Part shown: positions 32,441 through 41,983 of the stretch, one piece after another
Layout: each line of letters opens with the position of its first letter
How positions within the stretch are numbered: the stretch's first letter is position 1
NCBI GenBank assembly: GCA_002310055.1
Contig: DBXS01000010.1
Location: forward strand, 22,092-86,091
Origin: Clostridiales bacterium UBA1206
Lineage (GTDB): Bacteria > Bacillota > Clostridia > Oscillospirales > CAG-382
Length of the DNA: 64,000 nt
Direction of reading: 5' to 3'
Position numbers and translations under genes: made by a program
Notes under the pieces: model-generated
Databases searched by the model: none
What the model saw: the letters and a program-made list of their open reading frames with translations, nothing else
Told to the model about the DNA's origin: nothing

Positions 32441-33457
32441 TCAGTCGTTTTCTGCCTTCAGCTGCCCGCAGGCGGCCGAAATATCGTTGCCCAGACTCCG
32501 GCGCACGGTCGCGGTGACTCCGTGCTTTTCCAGCACCTCCGCAAACGCCCGGACGGCGTCGCGTTCGCTGCGTTTATATCCCCGGCGCCCGGTGTGATTG
32601 AGCGGTATGAGGTTCACGTGGCACAGCGTGCCTTTTAGCCTTGACGCGAGTTCAGACGCGTTTTCGGGACTGTCGTTCACTCCCGAAATGAGCGCGTATT
32701 CGAACGAAATGCGCCGTTTGGTCTTCTGCTCGTATCTGACGCACGCTTCGAGCAGTTCGTCGTAGCCGTACCGGTTCGCCACCGGCATTATCGACTTGCG
32801 GATATCGCCGTTAGGCGCGTGGAGCGACACCGAAAGCGTTATCGGAAGCCCCTCGCCGGCGAGCCGGTCCATTTTGTCTATAAGCCCACAGGTCGAAAGC
32901 GATATATGCCTGTAACCGATGTTCAGGCCTTTTTCGTCGTTGACGAGCCGTAAAAAACGCATTACGTTTTCGTAATTGTCGAGCGGTTCGCCCATTCCCA
33001 TAAGCACCACGTTCGAAACCCGTTCTCCGGTGTCGGACTGTATCTCGAGTATCTGCAAAAGCATCTCGCACGCGTAGAGCGAACGCCTGAGCCCCTTTAC
33101 GGTGGAAGCGCAGAACGAACATCCCATCCTGCACCCCGCCTGGGTCGAAACGCACACGGTGTTGCCGTGGCGGTAGCGCATAAACACGCTTTCTATGCGC
33201 TCGCCGTCGTAAAGTTCGAACAGGTATTTGCGCGTGCCGTCGGTCGAGATCTGCCGCCTGACCGTTCTGCAGGTGCATAGCAGGCAGTTTTCCTTGAGCT
33301 TTTCACGCAATGCCGCCGGCAGGTTGTTCAGTTCGTCGAACGACCTTATCCCCTTCTGCAGCCAGCCGAAAAGCTGTTTCCCGCGGTAGGCGGGCTCGCC
33401 GAGCGAAACGCAGAACTCCATAAGTTCCGGTTCGGTCATTGACATAAGATCTGTCAT
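32441..33457 (-). CDS. rlmN: Dual-specificity 23S rRNA (A2503) / tRNA (A37) C2-methyltransferase RlmN
   Basis: 338 residues. Radical-SAM cluster motif CRMGCSFCAST, VVLMGMGEPLDNYENV, and the second catalytic Cys in SLSTCGLIDKM with the C-terminal HGVTATVRRSLGNDISAACG (methyl-carrier Cys). Standard length. Six bases after rsmB in the operon. Confidence 0.96.
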   Translation of the reverse strand: MTDLMSMTEPELMEFCVSLGEPAYRGKQLFGWLQKGIRSFDELNNLPAALREKLKENCLLCTCRTVRRQISTDGTRKYLFELYDGERIESVFMRYRHGNTVCVSTQAGCRMGCSFCASTVKGLRRSLYACEMLLQILEIQSDTGERVSNVVLMGMGEPLDNYENVMRFLRLVNDEKGLNIGYRHISLSTCGLIDKMDRLAGEGLPITLSVSLHAPNGDIRKSIMPVANRYGYDELLEACVRYEQKTKRRISFEYALISGVNDSPENASELASRLKGTLCHVNLIPLNHTGRRGYKRSERDAVRAFAEVLEKHGVTATVRRSLGNDISAACGQLKAEND

Positions 33458-33463
33458 CGCGCT

Positions 33464-34708
33464 TTAACGTATCCTTTCAATAAGTGCGGCGTAAAACGCG
33501 TCGAACCGACCGTTTTCCGCAAGAAAAGTATGCTCGGATATGAGCCTGAAACCGTCGTTTTGACGGATGAAAGATTCGACCTGCCGCCCGTTTTCGTCTT
33601 TGTTGAACGTGCAGGTGGAATATACCATCCTCCCGCCCGCGCGCAGATACGCCGCCGAAGCGGAAAGGATCTGCGCCTGAGTCTGATACAAAGGCGCGAG
33701 CGTGGAAATATCTTTGTACCTTATTTCGGGTTTTGAAGCGAGCACGCCGAGCGACGAGCACGGCACGTCGCATATCACCCTGTCGGCGCTTTGGGCGAGC
33801 GCCGGATCGGGAACGCGTGAATCGCGTTCATACGCCGAGATTATATCTATCCCCAGCTTTTGCGCCGAAGAAACGATGAGCGAAAGTTTGTTTTTGTGGA
33901 TATCGAAAGCCGTAATTGCGCCGGTATTTTTCATATCGAGCGCGGCGCCGAGCGCTTTTCCGCCCGGGCAGGCGCAGACGTCTATGACGTTCATACCCGG
34001 CTCCGCGCCGAGCAAGGATACCGCGAACTGCGAATTGGCGCCCTGCACGAAATAGTCGCCGCCTATGCCTTCGATTATGCGGTCGCCGCCCGAAGTTACG
34101 GTGACGGTATTCCCGTTCGCCGTACATTCCGCGCCGTCTTTTGCAAGGCGGGACGCGAGTTCTTCCGCCGTGGTGCGCAGCGTGTTCACGCGCAGGCACA
34201 GCTCCGGGCGCGAAAACACGCATCCGAGCGCGTACCCGGCTTCGTCCGGATATTGCTTGCGCAGCATATCGCAGATATCCTGCGACAGCGAACATCTTAT
34301 ATGCTCGGGAGCTTCGCTTATGTATTCAAGCACTTCGTCTTTTTCGCGGCAGACCGAACGCAGCACGGCGTTCACGAAACCGGCGCGGCGTTCGTCGGTG
34401 AGCTCTTTCGCCGCCTTGACGGTCTCGTCGCACGCGGCGGAAGGCGGTATTTTTTGCATATACAGTATCTGCGCGAGCCCCGCGTAGAGGGCGCAGACGA
34501 GTTCCGGCTCCGGCTTTTTGCGCACGTATTTTGAAAGCACGCAGTCGAGCGTGAGCTTGCGTTCGAGCACCGTGCGGACGATCGCGGCGTAAAGCGCGCG
34601 GTCGGCGCCGGAAAGCCCGTCGGTATGCATAAGTTCTATGGAAGAATACGCTCCGTCGCGCAGCACGCGGCGCAGAGTCCGGACGGCTTCAAGGCGCGGC
34701 GAGCCCAT
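33464..34708 (-). CDS. rsmB: 16S rRNA (cytosine-967-C5)-methyltransferase RsmB
   Basis: 414 residues. An N-terminal NusB-like RNA-binding domain (RTLRRVLRDGAYSS, AGFVNAVLRSV) is followed by the Rossmann methyltransferase with DVCACPGGKALG, ICDVPCSSLGVL (Cys) and MVYSTCTFNKDEN (catalytic Cys). ATG 34708 shares one base with the upstream stop (TGATG); the longer open frame upstream overlaps the metallopeptidase and is Arg-rich noise. Standard partner of fmt and def. Confidence 0.94.
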   Translation of the reverse strand: MGSPRLEAVRTLRRVLRDGAYSSIELMHTDGLSGADRALYAAIVRTVLERKLTLDCVLSKYVRKKPEPELVCALYAGLAQILYMQKIPPSAACDETVKAAKELTDERRAGFVNAVLRSVCREKDEVLEYISEAPEHIRCSLSQDICDMLRKQYPDEAGYALGCVFSRPELCLRVNTLRTTAEELASRLAKDGAECTANGNTVTVTSGGDRIIEGIGGDYFVQGANSQFAVSLLGAEPGMNVIDVCACPGGKALGAALDMKNTGAITAFDIHKNKLSLIVSSAQKLGIDIISAYERDSRVPDPALAQSADRVICDVPCSSLGVLASKPEIRYKDISTLAPLYQTQAQILSASAAYLRAGGRMVYSTCTFNKDENGRQVESFIRQNDGFRLISEHTFLAENGRFDAFYAALIERIR

Positions 34709-35421
34709 CAATCGTTCCTCCTGCCGGCGAAACGGGAAATGAGCGCCAGATACCTGAGGATGGTCATAACCGAGGTGAACAGCGCGGCGACGTAGGTCAG
34801 CGCGGCGGCGGAAAGCACCTTGCGGGCGCCTTTCTGCTCCTCGGCCGTGAGTATGCCGGTGTCCTTGATGGCTTTCATCCCCCGGCGCGAAGCGTCGAAT
34901 TCGGTGGGCAGCGTGACGAGCTGGAACAGCGCGCACGCGGAATACGCGGCGATGCCTATATACGCGACGATGACGAGTTCCGGGTTGAGCGTCGCCATAA
35001 ATATGCCGGCGATTATGAGTATGACCCCCAGCCGCGAACTGATATTCGTCGCCTTGACGATGGCGTTGCGGAATTTGGCGGGCAGATATCCTTCGTAATG
35101 CTGCACCGCGTGTCCCGCCTCGTGGCAGGCGACGCCGACCGCGGCGATAGAAGCCGAATCGTAGACTTTCTGCGAAAGCCGTATGACGTCTTCCTTCGGG
35201 TCGTAATGGTCGGTGAGATCTCCGGCTATGCGCTCTATACGCAAATACGTTATGCCGTTCGCCAAAAGCACCCTGCGGGCGGCCTCGGCCCCGGTCACGC
35301 CCTGCGCCGCAAGCACTTTGGAATACTTGTTGTAGCGCGACGTGACGAGCAGCTGCGCCAGCAGCGAAACGACGAGCGCAGGCACTATGAATATCAGATA
35401 AGTCGAATCGAAATAGAACAT
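34708..35421 (-). CDS. Zinc metallopeptidase, YugP family (membrane)
   Basis: 237 residues. Membrane helix at the N-terminus (YLIFIVPALVVSLLAQLLV), then the zinc motif HEAGHAVQH in VGVACHEAGHAVQHYEG, followed by three more hydrophobic helices. It belongs to the PF04298 group, whose substrate is unknown; it is consistently located with rsmB-fmt-def in Clostridia. Good AAGGAGAAG ribosome site. Confidence 0.88.
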   Translation of the reverse strand: MFYFDSTYLIFIVPALVVSLLAQLLVTSRYNKYSKVLAAQGVTGAEAARRVLLANGITYLRIERIAGDLTDHYDPKEDVIRLSQKVYDSASIAAVGVACHEAGHAVQHYEGYLPAKFRNAIVKATNISSRLGVILIIAGIFMATLNPELVIVAYIGIAAYSACALFQLVTLPTEFDASRRGMKAIKDTGILTAEEQKGARKVLSAAALTYVAALFTSVMTILRYLALISRFAGRRND

Positions 35422-35446
35422 TTCTTCTCCTTACGGCGTAAACGGT

Positions 35447-36430
35447 TCATATGACTTTGTTCCCGGCCAAAAACGCCTGAGCGGTCATCCTGCCCTTGCC
35501 TTCGGGCTGGAGCTCGGTAATGACTATCGCTCCCGCGCCGCAGGCGATACAGATGCCGCGTTTATCGGCGAACAGAATCTCGCCCGGCTCGCCGGAACTT
35601 TTGTCGTTTGCGGTGAGTTCGAGAAACGCGCCGGAGAAGTCGTCGAAATAATGCTTGGGGTACGGCTGACCTTCCGAATGCGCGAATTTCGCCTTAAATA
35701 CCTTCACGCGCTTGCCGGCGAGGAAGGTATACGCCCCCGGCGAGGGGCAGAGCCCGCGGATGAGGTTATACACATCGCAAACGGGTTTTGTAATATCGAT
35801 CTGCGTTTCTTCTTTTTCGACCTTGGGCGCGTAGGTCGCAAGGTCGTTGTTTTGTTTGATATGCCCGACCGGACCTTCGGCCGCGAGGTTTACATAATCT
35901 TCCAACGCGTCGCACCCGAGCTTGGTAACCATCTCATAATACGCGCCGAAATCCATATCGTACGGAATGACTGCGGTCTTTATGAGTATGATATCTCCGG
36001 TGTCCATACCCTCGTTCATATACATTATCGTGACGCCGCCCAGCGTGTCGCCGTTGATTATCGCGCGGTTGATGGGCGAAGCGCCGCGCAGCATAGGCAG
36101 CAGCGACGCGTGCACGTTCACGCAGCCCATCGGCGGTATGGAAAGCACCTCGGGCGGGAAGATCTTGCCGTACGCTGCGGTGATGAACACGTCGGCGCCG
36201 AAAGACGCAAGAGTTTCACGCGCTTCTTCCGTGCGCAGCGTTGCGGGCTGATAAACGGGCAGACCCAGTTCCAGCGCCGCTTTTTTGACCGCGGACGGTT
36301 CGAGCTTATATCCCCTGCCCTTGGGTTTGTCGGGCGCGGTGACGACGCACAGCACCTGAGTGCCGGTGTCGACGAGCCGTCTGAGACACGCCTCGGCGAT
36401 CTCGGGCGTTCCGAAAAATACTGCTTTCAT
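35447..36430 (-). CDS. fmt: Methionyl-tRNA formyltransferase
   Basis: 327 residues. VFFGTPEIAEACL, folate-binding VNVHASLLPMLRGASPINRA, and GVTIMYMNEGMDTGDI with the catalytic Asp. The C-terminal OB domain recognises Met-tRNA(fMet). It formylates the initiator tRNA; Def, encoded 28 bp upstream, removes the formyl group. The usual Arg-Trp in SLLPRWRGA is Met-Leu here, a mild variation. Confidence 0.95.
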   Translation of the reverse strand: MKAVFFGTPEIAEACLRRLVDTGTQVLCVVTAPDKPKGRGYKLEPSAVKKAALELGLPVYQPATLRTEEARETLASFGADVFITAAYGKIFPPEVLSIPPMGCVNVHASLLPMLRGASPINRAIINGDTLGGVTIMYMNEGMDTGDIILIKTAVIPYDMDFGAYYEMVTKLGCDALEDYVNLAAEGPVGHIKQNNDLATYAPKVEKEETQIDITKPVCDVYNLIRGLCPSPGAYTFLAGKRVKVFKAKFAHSEGQPYPKHYFDDFSGAFLELTANDKSSGEPGEILFADKRGICIACGAGAIVITELQPEGKGRMTAQAFLAGNKVI

Positions 36431-36458
36431 ATCGTTTGCGGTAATTCCTTCTTTGTTT

Positions 36459-36932
36459 TCAGTCTTCGGTCTCTATCTCGTCGGGGTCGAGCATACGCTC
36501 GGCTTTGTCTATATAAAGCACTCCGTCGAGATGGTCCAGCTCGTGGCAGAAACAGCGGGCGGTGAGCCCGGTGCCGGTGTACGTTTTTTCGACTCCGTGC
36601 CTGTCGAGCGCCCTGACCGTGACTTCTGCGGGGCGTTTGACTATTCCCCACTGGCCGGGACACGAAAGGCAGGCTTCTATTTCTTCCTGCTCGCCTTTGG
36701 TGTCGACGATGACGGGATTTATGAGCTCAAGTATTTCACTGCCGTCATCCACCAGCACGATGCGTTTGAGCACGCCGACCTGCGGCGCGGCGAGCCCCAC
36801 GCCGTTGGCGTCTTTAAGCGTTTCGCGCATATCGTCGAGCAGGGTGAGTATGCGCGGAGTTATTTCTTCTACCGGGCGGCATTTTTTGCGTAAAATGCCG
36901 TCGCCGTTTTTGCGTATGTTCAAAAGTGCCAT
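36459..36932 (-). CDS. def: Peptide deformylase
   Basis: 157 residues. All three motifs are intact: GVGLAAPQVG, EACLSCPG (metal Cys) and CHELDHLDG (HExxH). Type 1 deformylase. GGAGGCAAT precedes the ATG. Its neighbours are priA upstream and fmt downstream, the conserved order. Confidence 0.96.
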   Translation of the reverse strand: MALLNIRKNGDGILRKKCRPVEEITPRILTLLDDMRETLKDANGVGLAAPQVGVLKRIVLVDDGSEILELINPVIVDTKGEQEEIEACLSCPGQWGIVKRPAEVTVRALDRHGVEKTYTGTGLTARCFCHELDHLDGVLYIDKAERMLDPDEIETED

Positions 36933-36949
36933 ATTGCCTCCGGAAAAAC

Positions 36950-39418
36950 TTAGATAATGGGCGGGTTGATATCGATATCCGCGCGCACCGGCTTGCGGAC
37001 GAGCTTACATATTTCGGCGTACGATTCCGCAAGGAACGCGCGGGATGCGGATTTGTCTTTGTATTTTATGATTATCCTCTGCCTATATTTGTTGCGCAGC
37101 CGGTACACGCCTTCACGGTACGGGCCGAGCTTGATTATGGGAAGTTCGGGATATTTCTGCGCGTGGATGCGCGCTATCACGCCGCTCATCGCCTCGGCTG
37201 CCGAGTTCGCGTCGGATTCGGTCTCGGCGGCGAAGGTGAACACCGCGATATCGCAGAACGGCGGGAACACCACCGCGCGCCTGAGCGCGATCTCGCTTTT
37301 GTAGAACTTTTCGTAATCCTGCGTCATCGAAAGACGGAGTATCTCGTTTTCGGGATTATACGTCTGGAACAGCGCTTCGCCTTTTCGGTCGCTTCTGCCG
37401 GAGCGCCCCGCCAGCTGAGTGAACAGCGAAAACGTGCGCTCGCCCGCGCGGAAGTCGTTCATATAAAGCGACGAATCGGCCGAGACCACGCCCACCAGCC
37501 CCACTTTGGGGAAATCCAGCCCTTTGGCTATCATCTGCGTGCCGAACAGCACGTCGTATTCGCCCTGCGCGAAGGCGCGGATGATGTTTTCGTGCGAATA
37601 TTTTTCCGACGTGGTGTCGGCGTCCATACGCACGCAGTTGAGGGACGGAAAATCTGACGCGAGTTCGTCCTGGAGTTTCTGCGTGCCGAAACCCGTGTGG
37701 CCGATATGCGGACTGCCGCATTCGGTACATACGTCGGGCTTGTTCATAACGTAGCCGCAGTAATGACAGATGAGCTTGTTGCGTTTTGAAGCGTCGCCGT
37801 ACGCATGGTACGTGAGCGACACCGAGCAGTTGGGGCAGGTGAAGACGTGCCCGCATTTCATACAGTAAAGGTGCGAATCGTACCCGCGACGGTTGACGAA
37901 CAGTATGCTCTGCCGCCCCTCACGCGCGGTGTTTTCGATTTCTTCGGCGAGCTGCGACGAGATTATCATGCCGTTTTCGGCGCGTTCGTCGCGGCGCATA
38001 TCGAGAGCGCGGCATTCCGGCATTTCGGCGTCGCCCGCGCGTGACGGAAGCCGGATGAGTTCGTATATCCCCTGCTGCGCTTTGAAGAAGCTTTCGACAG
38101 AAGGCGTCGCCGAAGCGAGCAGCATAAGGCATTTGTTATGCGCGCAGCGGAACCGCGCTATGTCGCGCGCGTGATATTTGGGAGTGTTTTCGGATTTATA
38201 AGTGTGCTCCTGTTCTTCGTCTATAGCGATGAGCCCGATATTGTCGAGCGGCGCGAATACCGCCGAGCGGGTGCCTATGACCACGTCCACTTCGTGAGCG
38301 AGTATGCGGCGGCAGGTATCCAGCCGTTCTCCCACCGAAAGCATCGAATGCAGCACCGCGAGCCGTTCGCCGAAAGCGCCGCGGAACACCGACACCGCCT
38401 GCGCGGTGAGTCCTATCTCCGCCACGAGCACTATGGCGGATCTGCCCGACGCAATGGCTTTTTTGCACGCTTCGATTATGACGCGCGTCTTGCCGCTGCC
38501 GGTCACGCCGTAAAGCAGCGCGGCTTTGGGCTCGCCGCTTTCCATAAGCGTTCCTATCCGTTCGAACGCCGCAGTCTGACATTCGTTGAGCGGGAGCGCG
38601 GAAACGTCTTTTGCCGTGCGCGGTTCGGAAATATAGTACGCGCGTTCTTCCGGGCGTTCGTATTTTTCAAGTATGTTCGACCTGCAAAGTCCGGTAAGCA
38701 CCGACCTGCCTATGCCGAAAAGTTCTTCCGCTTCGTTCGCGCCTATGACGCCGCCGTCTTTGAGGAAGGCGACTATGCGGCGCTGTTTTTCGGTGCGCAG
38801 CGATTCGGGGTTTTCGGCGGCGTACGCCGCCTCGTCGCCCGACGCGAGCTTATACATAAGCGACTTTTTTTCGTTTATCTTTTTGCGGGATTCGCTCGTC
38901 ATCCTGAGCGCGCCGAGCTTTGCGAGCGAACGCAGGAGTATCGAGACCTCCTCGCCGAATTCGGTGACAAGCGCGCTTTCGGGAGTCCTGCCGTTTTCCG
39001 CGATATAATCGTAGATAAAGCATCCTTTGTCGTTTAAGCGCGTTTTGTCGTATTCGAGCGCCTCGAAATAAACGCGCGTCTCTATCTCCTGCCCCGCGGG
39101 CAGCGCGGTGCGCACCGCCGCGCCGAACGTGCAGAAACAGCGTTCGCTCATAAAGCGGCAGAGCGAAAGCGTTTCGTCGTTCAGCGGCACGGGATATTCG
39201 AATATGTCGGCGAGCGGCTTGACCTGCGGATATTCGCATTCGTCGGCGAGCGAGGTTATGACCCCGGTGCGCAGTTTGTTGGAATTGCCGTACGGCACCG
39301 TACACATCGCGCCCGCGCGCGCTTTGGCGCGCAGTTCGGGACGGATATAGTAAGTATATTCGCGGTCATAGCGCTGCGTCGCGTTGAGGATGCGCACAAA
39401 GGCGTAGACCTTTTCCAT
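36950..39418 (-). CDS. priA: Primosomal protein N' (replication restart helicase PriA)
   Basis: 822 residues. N-terminal DNA-fork binding domain, helicase motif I GVTGSGKT, motif II IDEEQEHTYKS, motif III LLASATPS, then four zinc-binding Cys pairs (CMKCGHVFTCPNC, CHYCGYV, CTECGSPHIG), motif V GTQMIAKGLDFP and motif VI QLAGRSGR. It reloads the replisome at stalled forks. The ATG follows the rpoZ stop with no gap. Confidence 0.96.
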   Translation of the reverse strand: MEKVYAFVRILNATQRYDREYTYYIRPELRAKARAGAMCTVPYGNSNKLRTGVITSLADECEYPQVKPLADIFEYPVPLNDETLSLCRFMSERCFCTFGAAVRTALPAGQEIETRVYFEALEYDKTRLNDKGCFIYDYIAENGRTPESALVTEFGEEVSILLRSLAKLGALRMTSESRKKINEKKSLMYKLASGDEAAYAAENPESLRTEKQRRIVAFLKDGGVIGANEAEELFGIGRSVLTGLCRSNILEKYERPEERAYYISEPRTAKDVSALPLNECQTAAFERIGTLMESGEPKAALLYGVTGSGKTRVIIEACKKAIASGRSAIVLVAEIGLTAQAVSVFRGAFGERLAVLHSMLSVGERLDTCRRILAHEVDVVIGTRSAVFAPLDNIGLIAIDEEQEHTYKSENTPKYHARDIARFRCAHNKCLMLLASATPSVESFFKAQQGIYELIRLPSRAGDAEMPECRALDMRRDERAENGMIISSQLAEEIENTAREGRQSILFVNRRGYDSHLYCMKCGHVFTCPNCSVSLTYHAYGDASKRNKLICHYCGYVMNKPDVCTECGSPHIGHTGFGTQKLQDELASDFPSLNCVRMDADTTSEKYSHENIIRAFAQGEYDVLFGTQMIAKGLDFPKVGLVGVVSADSSLYMNDFRAGERTFSLFTQLAGRSGRSDRKGEALFQTYNPENEILRLSMTQDYEKFYKSEIALRRAVVFPPFCDIAVFTFAAETESDANSAAEAMSGVIARIHAQKYPELPIIKLGPYREGVYRLRNKYRQRIIIKYKDKSASRAFLAESYAEICKLVRKPVRADIDINPPII

Positions 39419-39694
39419 TTATTCCTGTTCGGCTTTGAGCAGCTCTTCGGGGAGTATTATCTTGAACTCCTCGTCGCAGAGCTTGCGGATGGTCACCGAA
39501 ACGGCTTTTTCGTTTACGGCTTCGCCGGTCGGAAGTTTGACGTCCTTGCCGTGTTCTTCGCGCTTGAGTTCGACTTCCTCGCGTTCCTTGTTCTGCTTGT
39601 CGTTGATATAACGCGCTCCCTTTGCGGTGGCTATGACGAGAGCGTAACGGTTGACTTTGTCGTTAGTCATTTGCTGAACGGAAGGGTACAACAT
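39419..39694 (-). CDS. rpoZ: DNA-directed RNA polymerase omega subunit
   Basis: 91 residues. NDKVNRYALVIATAKGARYI is the conserved part (usually KxNRYxLVxAxAKRAR); here Gly replaces an Arg. The middle is charged, followed by EKAVSVTIRKLCDEEFKIIL. Omega helps assemble beta-prime. AAGGAG before the ATG; 33 bp after gmk, in the conserved gmk-rpoZ-priA order. Confidence 0.92.
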   Translation of the reverse strand: MLYPSVQQMTNDKVNRYALVIATAKGARYINDKQNKEREEVELKREEHGKDVKLPTGEAVNEKAVSVTIRKLCDEEFKIILPEELLKAEQE

Positions 39695-39727
39695 TTTATT
39701 TATCTCCTTAAAAATGTAGAATATGTA

Positions 39728-40336
39728 TTATTCCGGTAAAATTATATGCGGGATACCGCGCTTTGACGAAAGCTGCTCCGCGCGCACGATCTCGCGCACG
39801 TACTGCGCCGAAAGATCGCTTTTCCCGTCTTCGTTGACGATTATATAATCGTACTTGGGCATAAGCGAAAGCTCGTGACGCGCCGTGGAAAGCCGGCGGA
39901 TAATGGCTTCCTCGGTCTCGGTGTTCCTGCCGCGCAGACGGGCTTCGAGCTGTTCGTACGAAGGCGGGCAGATGAATATCAGCACAGCGTCACGCATCTT
40001 GCTCTTGACCTGGAACGCGCCGTCGGTCTCTATTTCGAGCACCACGTTTTCGCCCGCTTCGAAATGCGCTTTCATGGGTGGGAGCGGCGTGCCGTAATAG
40101 TTGCCGTTGTATTCGGTGTATTCGAGCATTTCGCCCCTCTTTACGCGGCGCATGAATTCGGTGCGGGTGACAAAGTAGTAATCCTCGCCCTCGCGTTCCA
40201 TATAGCGCGGTTTGCGCGAAGTTGCGGAGACCGATTTGAAATAATTGCTTTCACCTTCCACAAGGTAATTGACAATGGTCCCCTTGCCCACTCCGGCGGG
40301 GCCGGAAATTATAAGCAGTAATCCTTTATTTATCAT
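39728..40336 (-). CDS. gmk: Guanylate kinase
   Basis: 202 residues. P-loop SGPAGVGKGTIV, SATSRKPRYMEREGEDYYF (GMP binding), EYTEYNGNYYGTP and the C-terminal lid with RLSTARHEL. Phosphorylates GMP to GDP. The start overlaps the end of remA by 11 bp. Confidence 0.96.
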   Translation of the reverse strand: MINKGLLLIISGPAGVGKGTIVNYLVEGESNYFKSVSATSRKPRYMEREGEDYYFVTRTEFMRRVKRGEMLEYTEYNGNYYGTPLPPMKAHFEAGENVVLEIETDGAFQVKSKMRDAVLIFICPPSYEQLEARLRGRNTETEEAIIRRLSTARHELSLMPKYDYIIVNEDGKSDLSAQYVREIVRAEQLSSKRGIPHIILPE

Positions 40337-40571
40337 CGGCGGCGTTCATCCTTTCTATTATCGTTTCGGGCTCTTCTGCCGAAAGAATGAAATGCTCGCT
40401 GTCGGTGATTATGACAGAGCGCGTCTTTTTGCCGCAGCTGACGTCGATGGCGCGGTTGGCGTTTTTGGCGTCCTGGACCAGCCGGCGAACCGGAAGCGAA
40501 TCCGGCGATACCACGCAGACCACTCTTGCCGCGTTGACGCTGCTGCCGAAACCGATATCGGCAAATTTCAT
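40326..40571 (-). CDS. remA: Extracellular matrix regulator RemA-like (DUF370)
   Basis: 81 residues. MKFADIGFGSSVNAARVVCVVSPDSLP and KKTRSVIITDSEHFILSAE are typical DUF370. In Bacillus, RemA is a ring-shaped DNA-binding activator of matrix and osmoprotectant genes, and it lies between yloC and gmk, exactly the arrangement here. CGGAGGCAT precedes the ATG. Confidence 0.9.
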   Translation of the reverse strand: MKFADIGFGSSVNAARVVCVVSPDSLPVRRLVQDAKNANRAIDVSCGKKTRSVIITDSEHFILSAEEPETIIERMNAADDK

Positions 40572-40585
40572 TTTTATGCCTCCGT

Positions 40586-41464
40586 TTACTCTATGTTCTG
40601 TATCTGTTCTCTGATTTTTTCAAGTTCCGCCTTGGCGTCTATGACAATTCCCGCCATTTCGGTGTTGTTGCATTTGGAACCCGTGGTGTTGATCTCGCGG
40701 TTGATCTCCTGCACCAGAAAATCCATTTTTTTGCCTATGGCGGCGGATTTTTCGAGCATATCCTCGAACTGCGCGAGATGGCTGCCCAGCCGCACGAGCT
40801 CTTCGGTGACGTCGCAGCGGTCGGCGTAGACCGCGCATTCGGTGAGCAGACGGGTCTCGTCCACCGGCGCGCCGCCCAGCAGTTCTTTCACGCGCTCGCA
40901 CATACGCGCGTTGGCTTCTTTGACCGAATCCGGCGCGAGCAGCGCGAGTCTTTCGCGCATAGACGCGAGTGACGCGAGCCGCGCAGAGATGTCTTCGCGC
41001 AGTTTTTCGCCCTCTTTTTCGCGCATCTGCATATAAGCGTCGAGCGCCTCGCCTAGCACGGCGCGGACGTCGAGCCACACCGATTCTATGTCTTCTTCGG
41101 GCTTTCGCGCGATGAATACTTCCTGTTTCATCGAAAGCATGCGCAGGTCGATCTCCCCCGCGACGCCGTAATCCTCTTTTATCTTGCGCAGCGAATCCAT
41201 ATATGCTTCAAGATATTCGCGGTTCAGCGAAAGTTGCGTGGGATCGCCTTCTATATTGTCGATGGAAACGTATACGTCGATCTTCCCGCGCGAAACGCGT
41301 TCCGAAACGGTCTTCTTGATGCGCTCCTCGAACGCCGAATACATACGGTTGATGCGCACGTTCTGTTCGAGATAGCGGTTGTTGACGGATTTTATCTCGC
41401 AGGTGATGTCCCTGCCGCCGATCAGTTTTCTGGCGCGGCCGTAGCCGGTCATGCTTCTTATCAT
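40586..41464 (-). CDS. YicC/YloC-family endoribonuclease
   Basis: 292 residues. RSMTGYGRARK at the start, SVNNRYLEQNVRI, then a long helical region and the conserved C-terminus KKMDFLVQEINREINTTGSK. E. coli YicC acts as an endoribonuclease. GGGAGGAGC precedes the ATG, one base after the stop of the membrane-protein gene. First conserved member of the yicC-remA-gmk-rpoZ set. Confidence 0.92.
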   Translation of the reverse strand: MIRSMTGYGRARKLIGGRDITCEIKSVNNRYLEQNVRINRMYSAFEERIKKTVSERVSRGKIDVYVSIDNIEGDPTQLSLNREYLEAYMDSLRKIKEDYGVAGEIDLRMLSMKQEVFIARKPEEDIESVWLDVRAVLGEALDAYMQMREKEGEKLREDISARLASLASMRERLALLAPDSVKEANARMCERVKELLGGAPVDETRLLTECAVYADRCDVTEELVRLGSHLAQFEDMLEKSAAIGKKMDFLVQEINREINTTGSKCNNTEMAGIVIDAKAELEKIREQIQNIE

Positions 41465-41465
41465 T

Positions 41466-41975
41466 TCAGCTCCTCCCGCGCTTGAAAAGCGCGTAATACC
41501 TTGATATCATAAGCGTGAGCGCTATATCGTAGACGACGAAGATGAAGTTGCCCAGCAGATACACCCACCATACGAACCCCAGCGGCTCGTCGCTCGCCAC
41601 GGTAAAATACATGCCGAGCCAGATTATAAGCGTGAGCATCACGTTTGAAACGACTATCTTTACCGCCCACATAAGCGGCTTGTTTTTTATGAGCTCGCAG
41701 AATTCCTTGATTATGGAATACAGCCCGCCGTAAAACACGAAAACTATGGCGGTATTCTTGTTTGGCAGCAGCACGAACGCGAGCAGTCCGGACGCGGCGT
41801 AAACGCCGAGCGCTGTCACCCGGTCGCATTCTATGCGCGCGATTATGACGAGTATCCCGGCGGCGAACGCCGCGGTCATATCCAGCGAGGTTATCACGCT
41901 GCCCAGCGACATCAAAAGCACCGCGGAAGCCGAAAGCACTCCGGCGAGCGCCACGCGTTTAGTCTTTTTTTTCAT
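41466..41975 (-). CDS. Conserved multi-pass membrane protein
   Basis: 169 residues with five hydrophobic segments: VALAGVLSASAVLLMSLGSV, FAAGILVIIARI, YAASGLLAFVLL, a central segment near VFVFYGGLYSII, and VVSNVMLTLIIWLGMYF, then a last one near WWVYLLGNFIFVVYD. The pattern resembles small ECF-S-like integral proteins, but no substrate motif is seen. ATG 41975 was chosen (AGGTGAGG before it); a longer Arg-rich frame overlaps the J-domain gene. Third gene of the DUF5685/J-domain set, 8 bp after it. Confidence 0.7.
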   Translation of the reverse strand: MKKKTKRVALAGVLSASAVLLMSLGSVITSLDMTAAFAAGILVIIARIECDRVTALGVYAASGLLAFVLLPNKNTAIVFVFYGGLYSIIKEFCELIKNKPLMWAVKIVVSNVMLTLIIWLGMYFTVASDEPLGFVWWVYLLGNFIFVVYDIALTLMISRYYALFKRGRS

Positions 41976-41983
41976 ATCGCGCC

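Noticed and set aside
34709..34936. N-terminal extension of RsmB
   Set aside because: Lies over the metallopeptidase gene in another frame; the protein family begins at the ATG at 34708.
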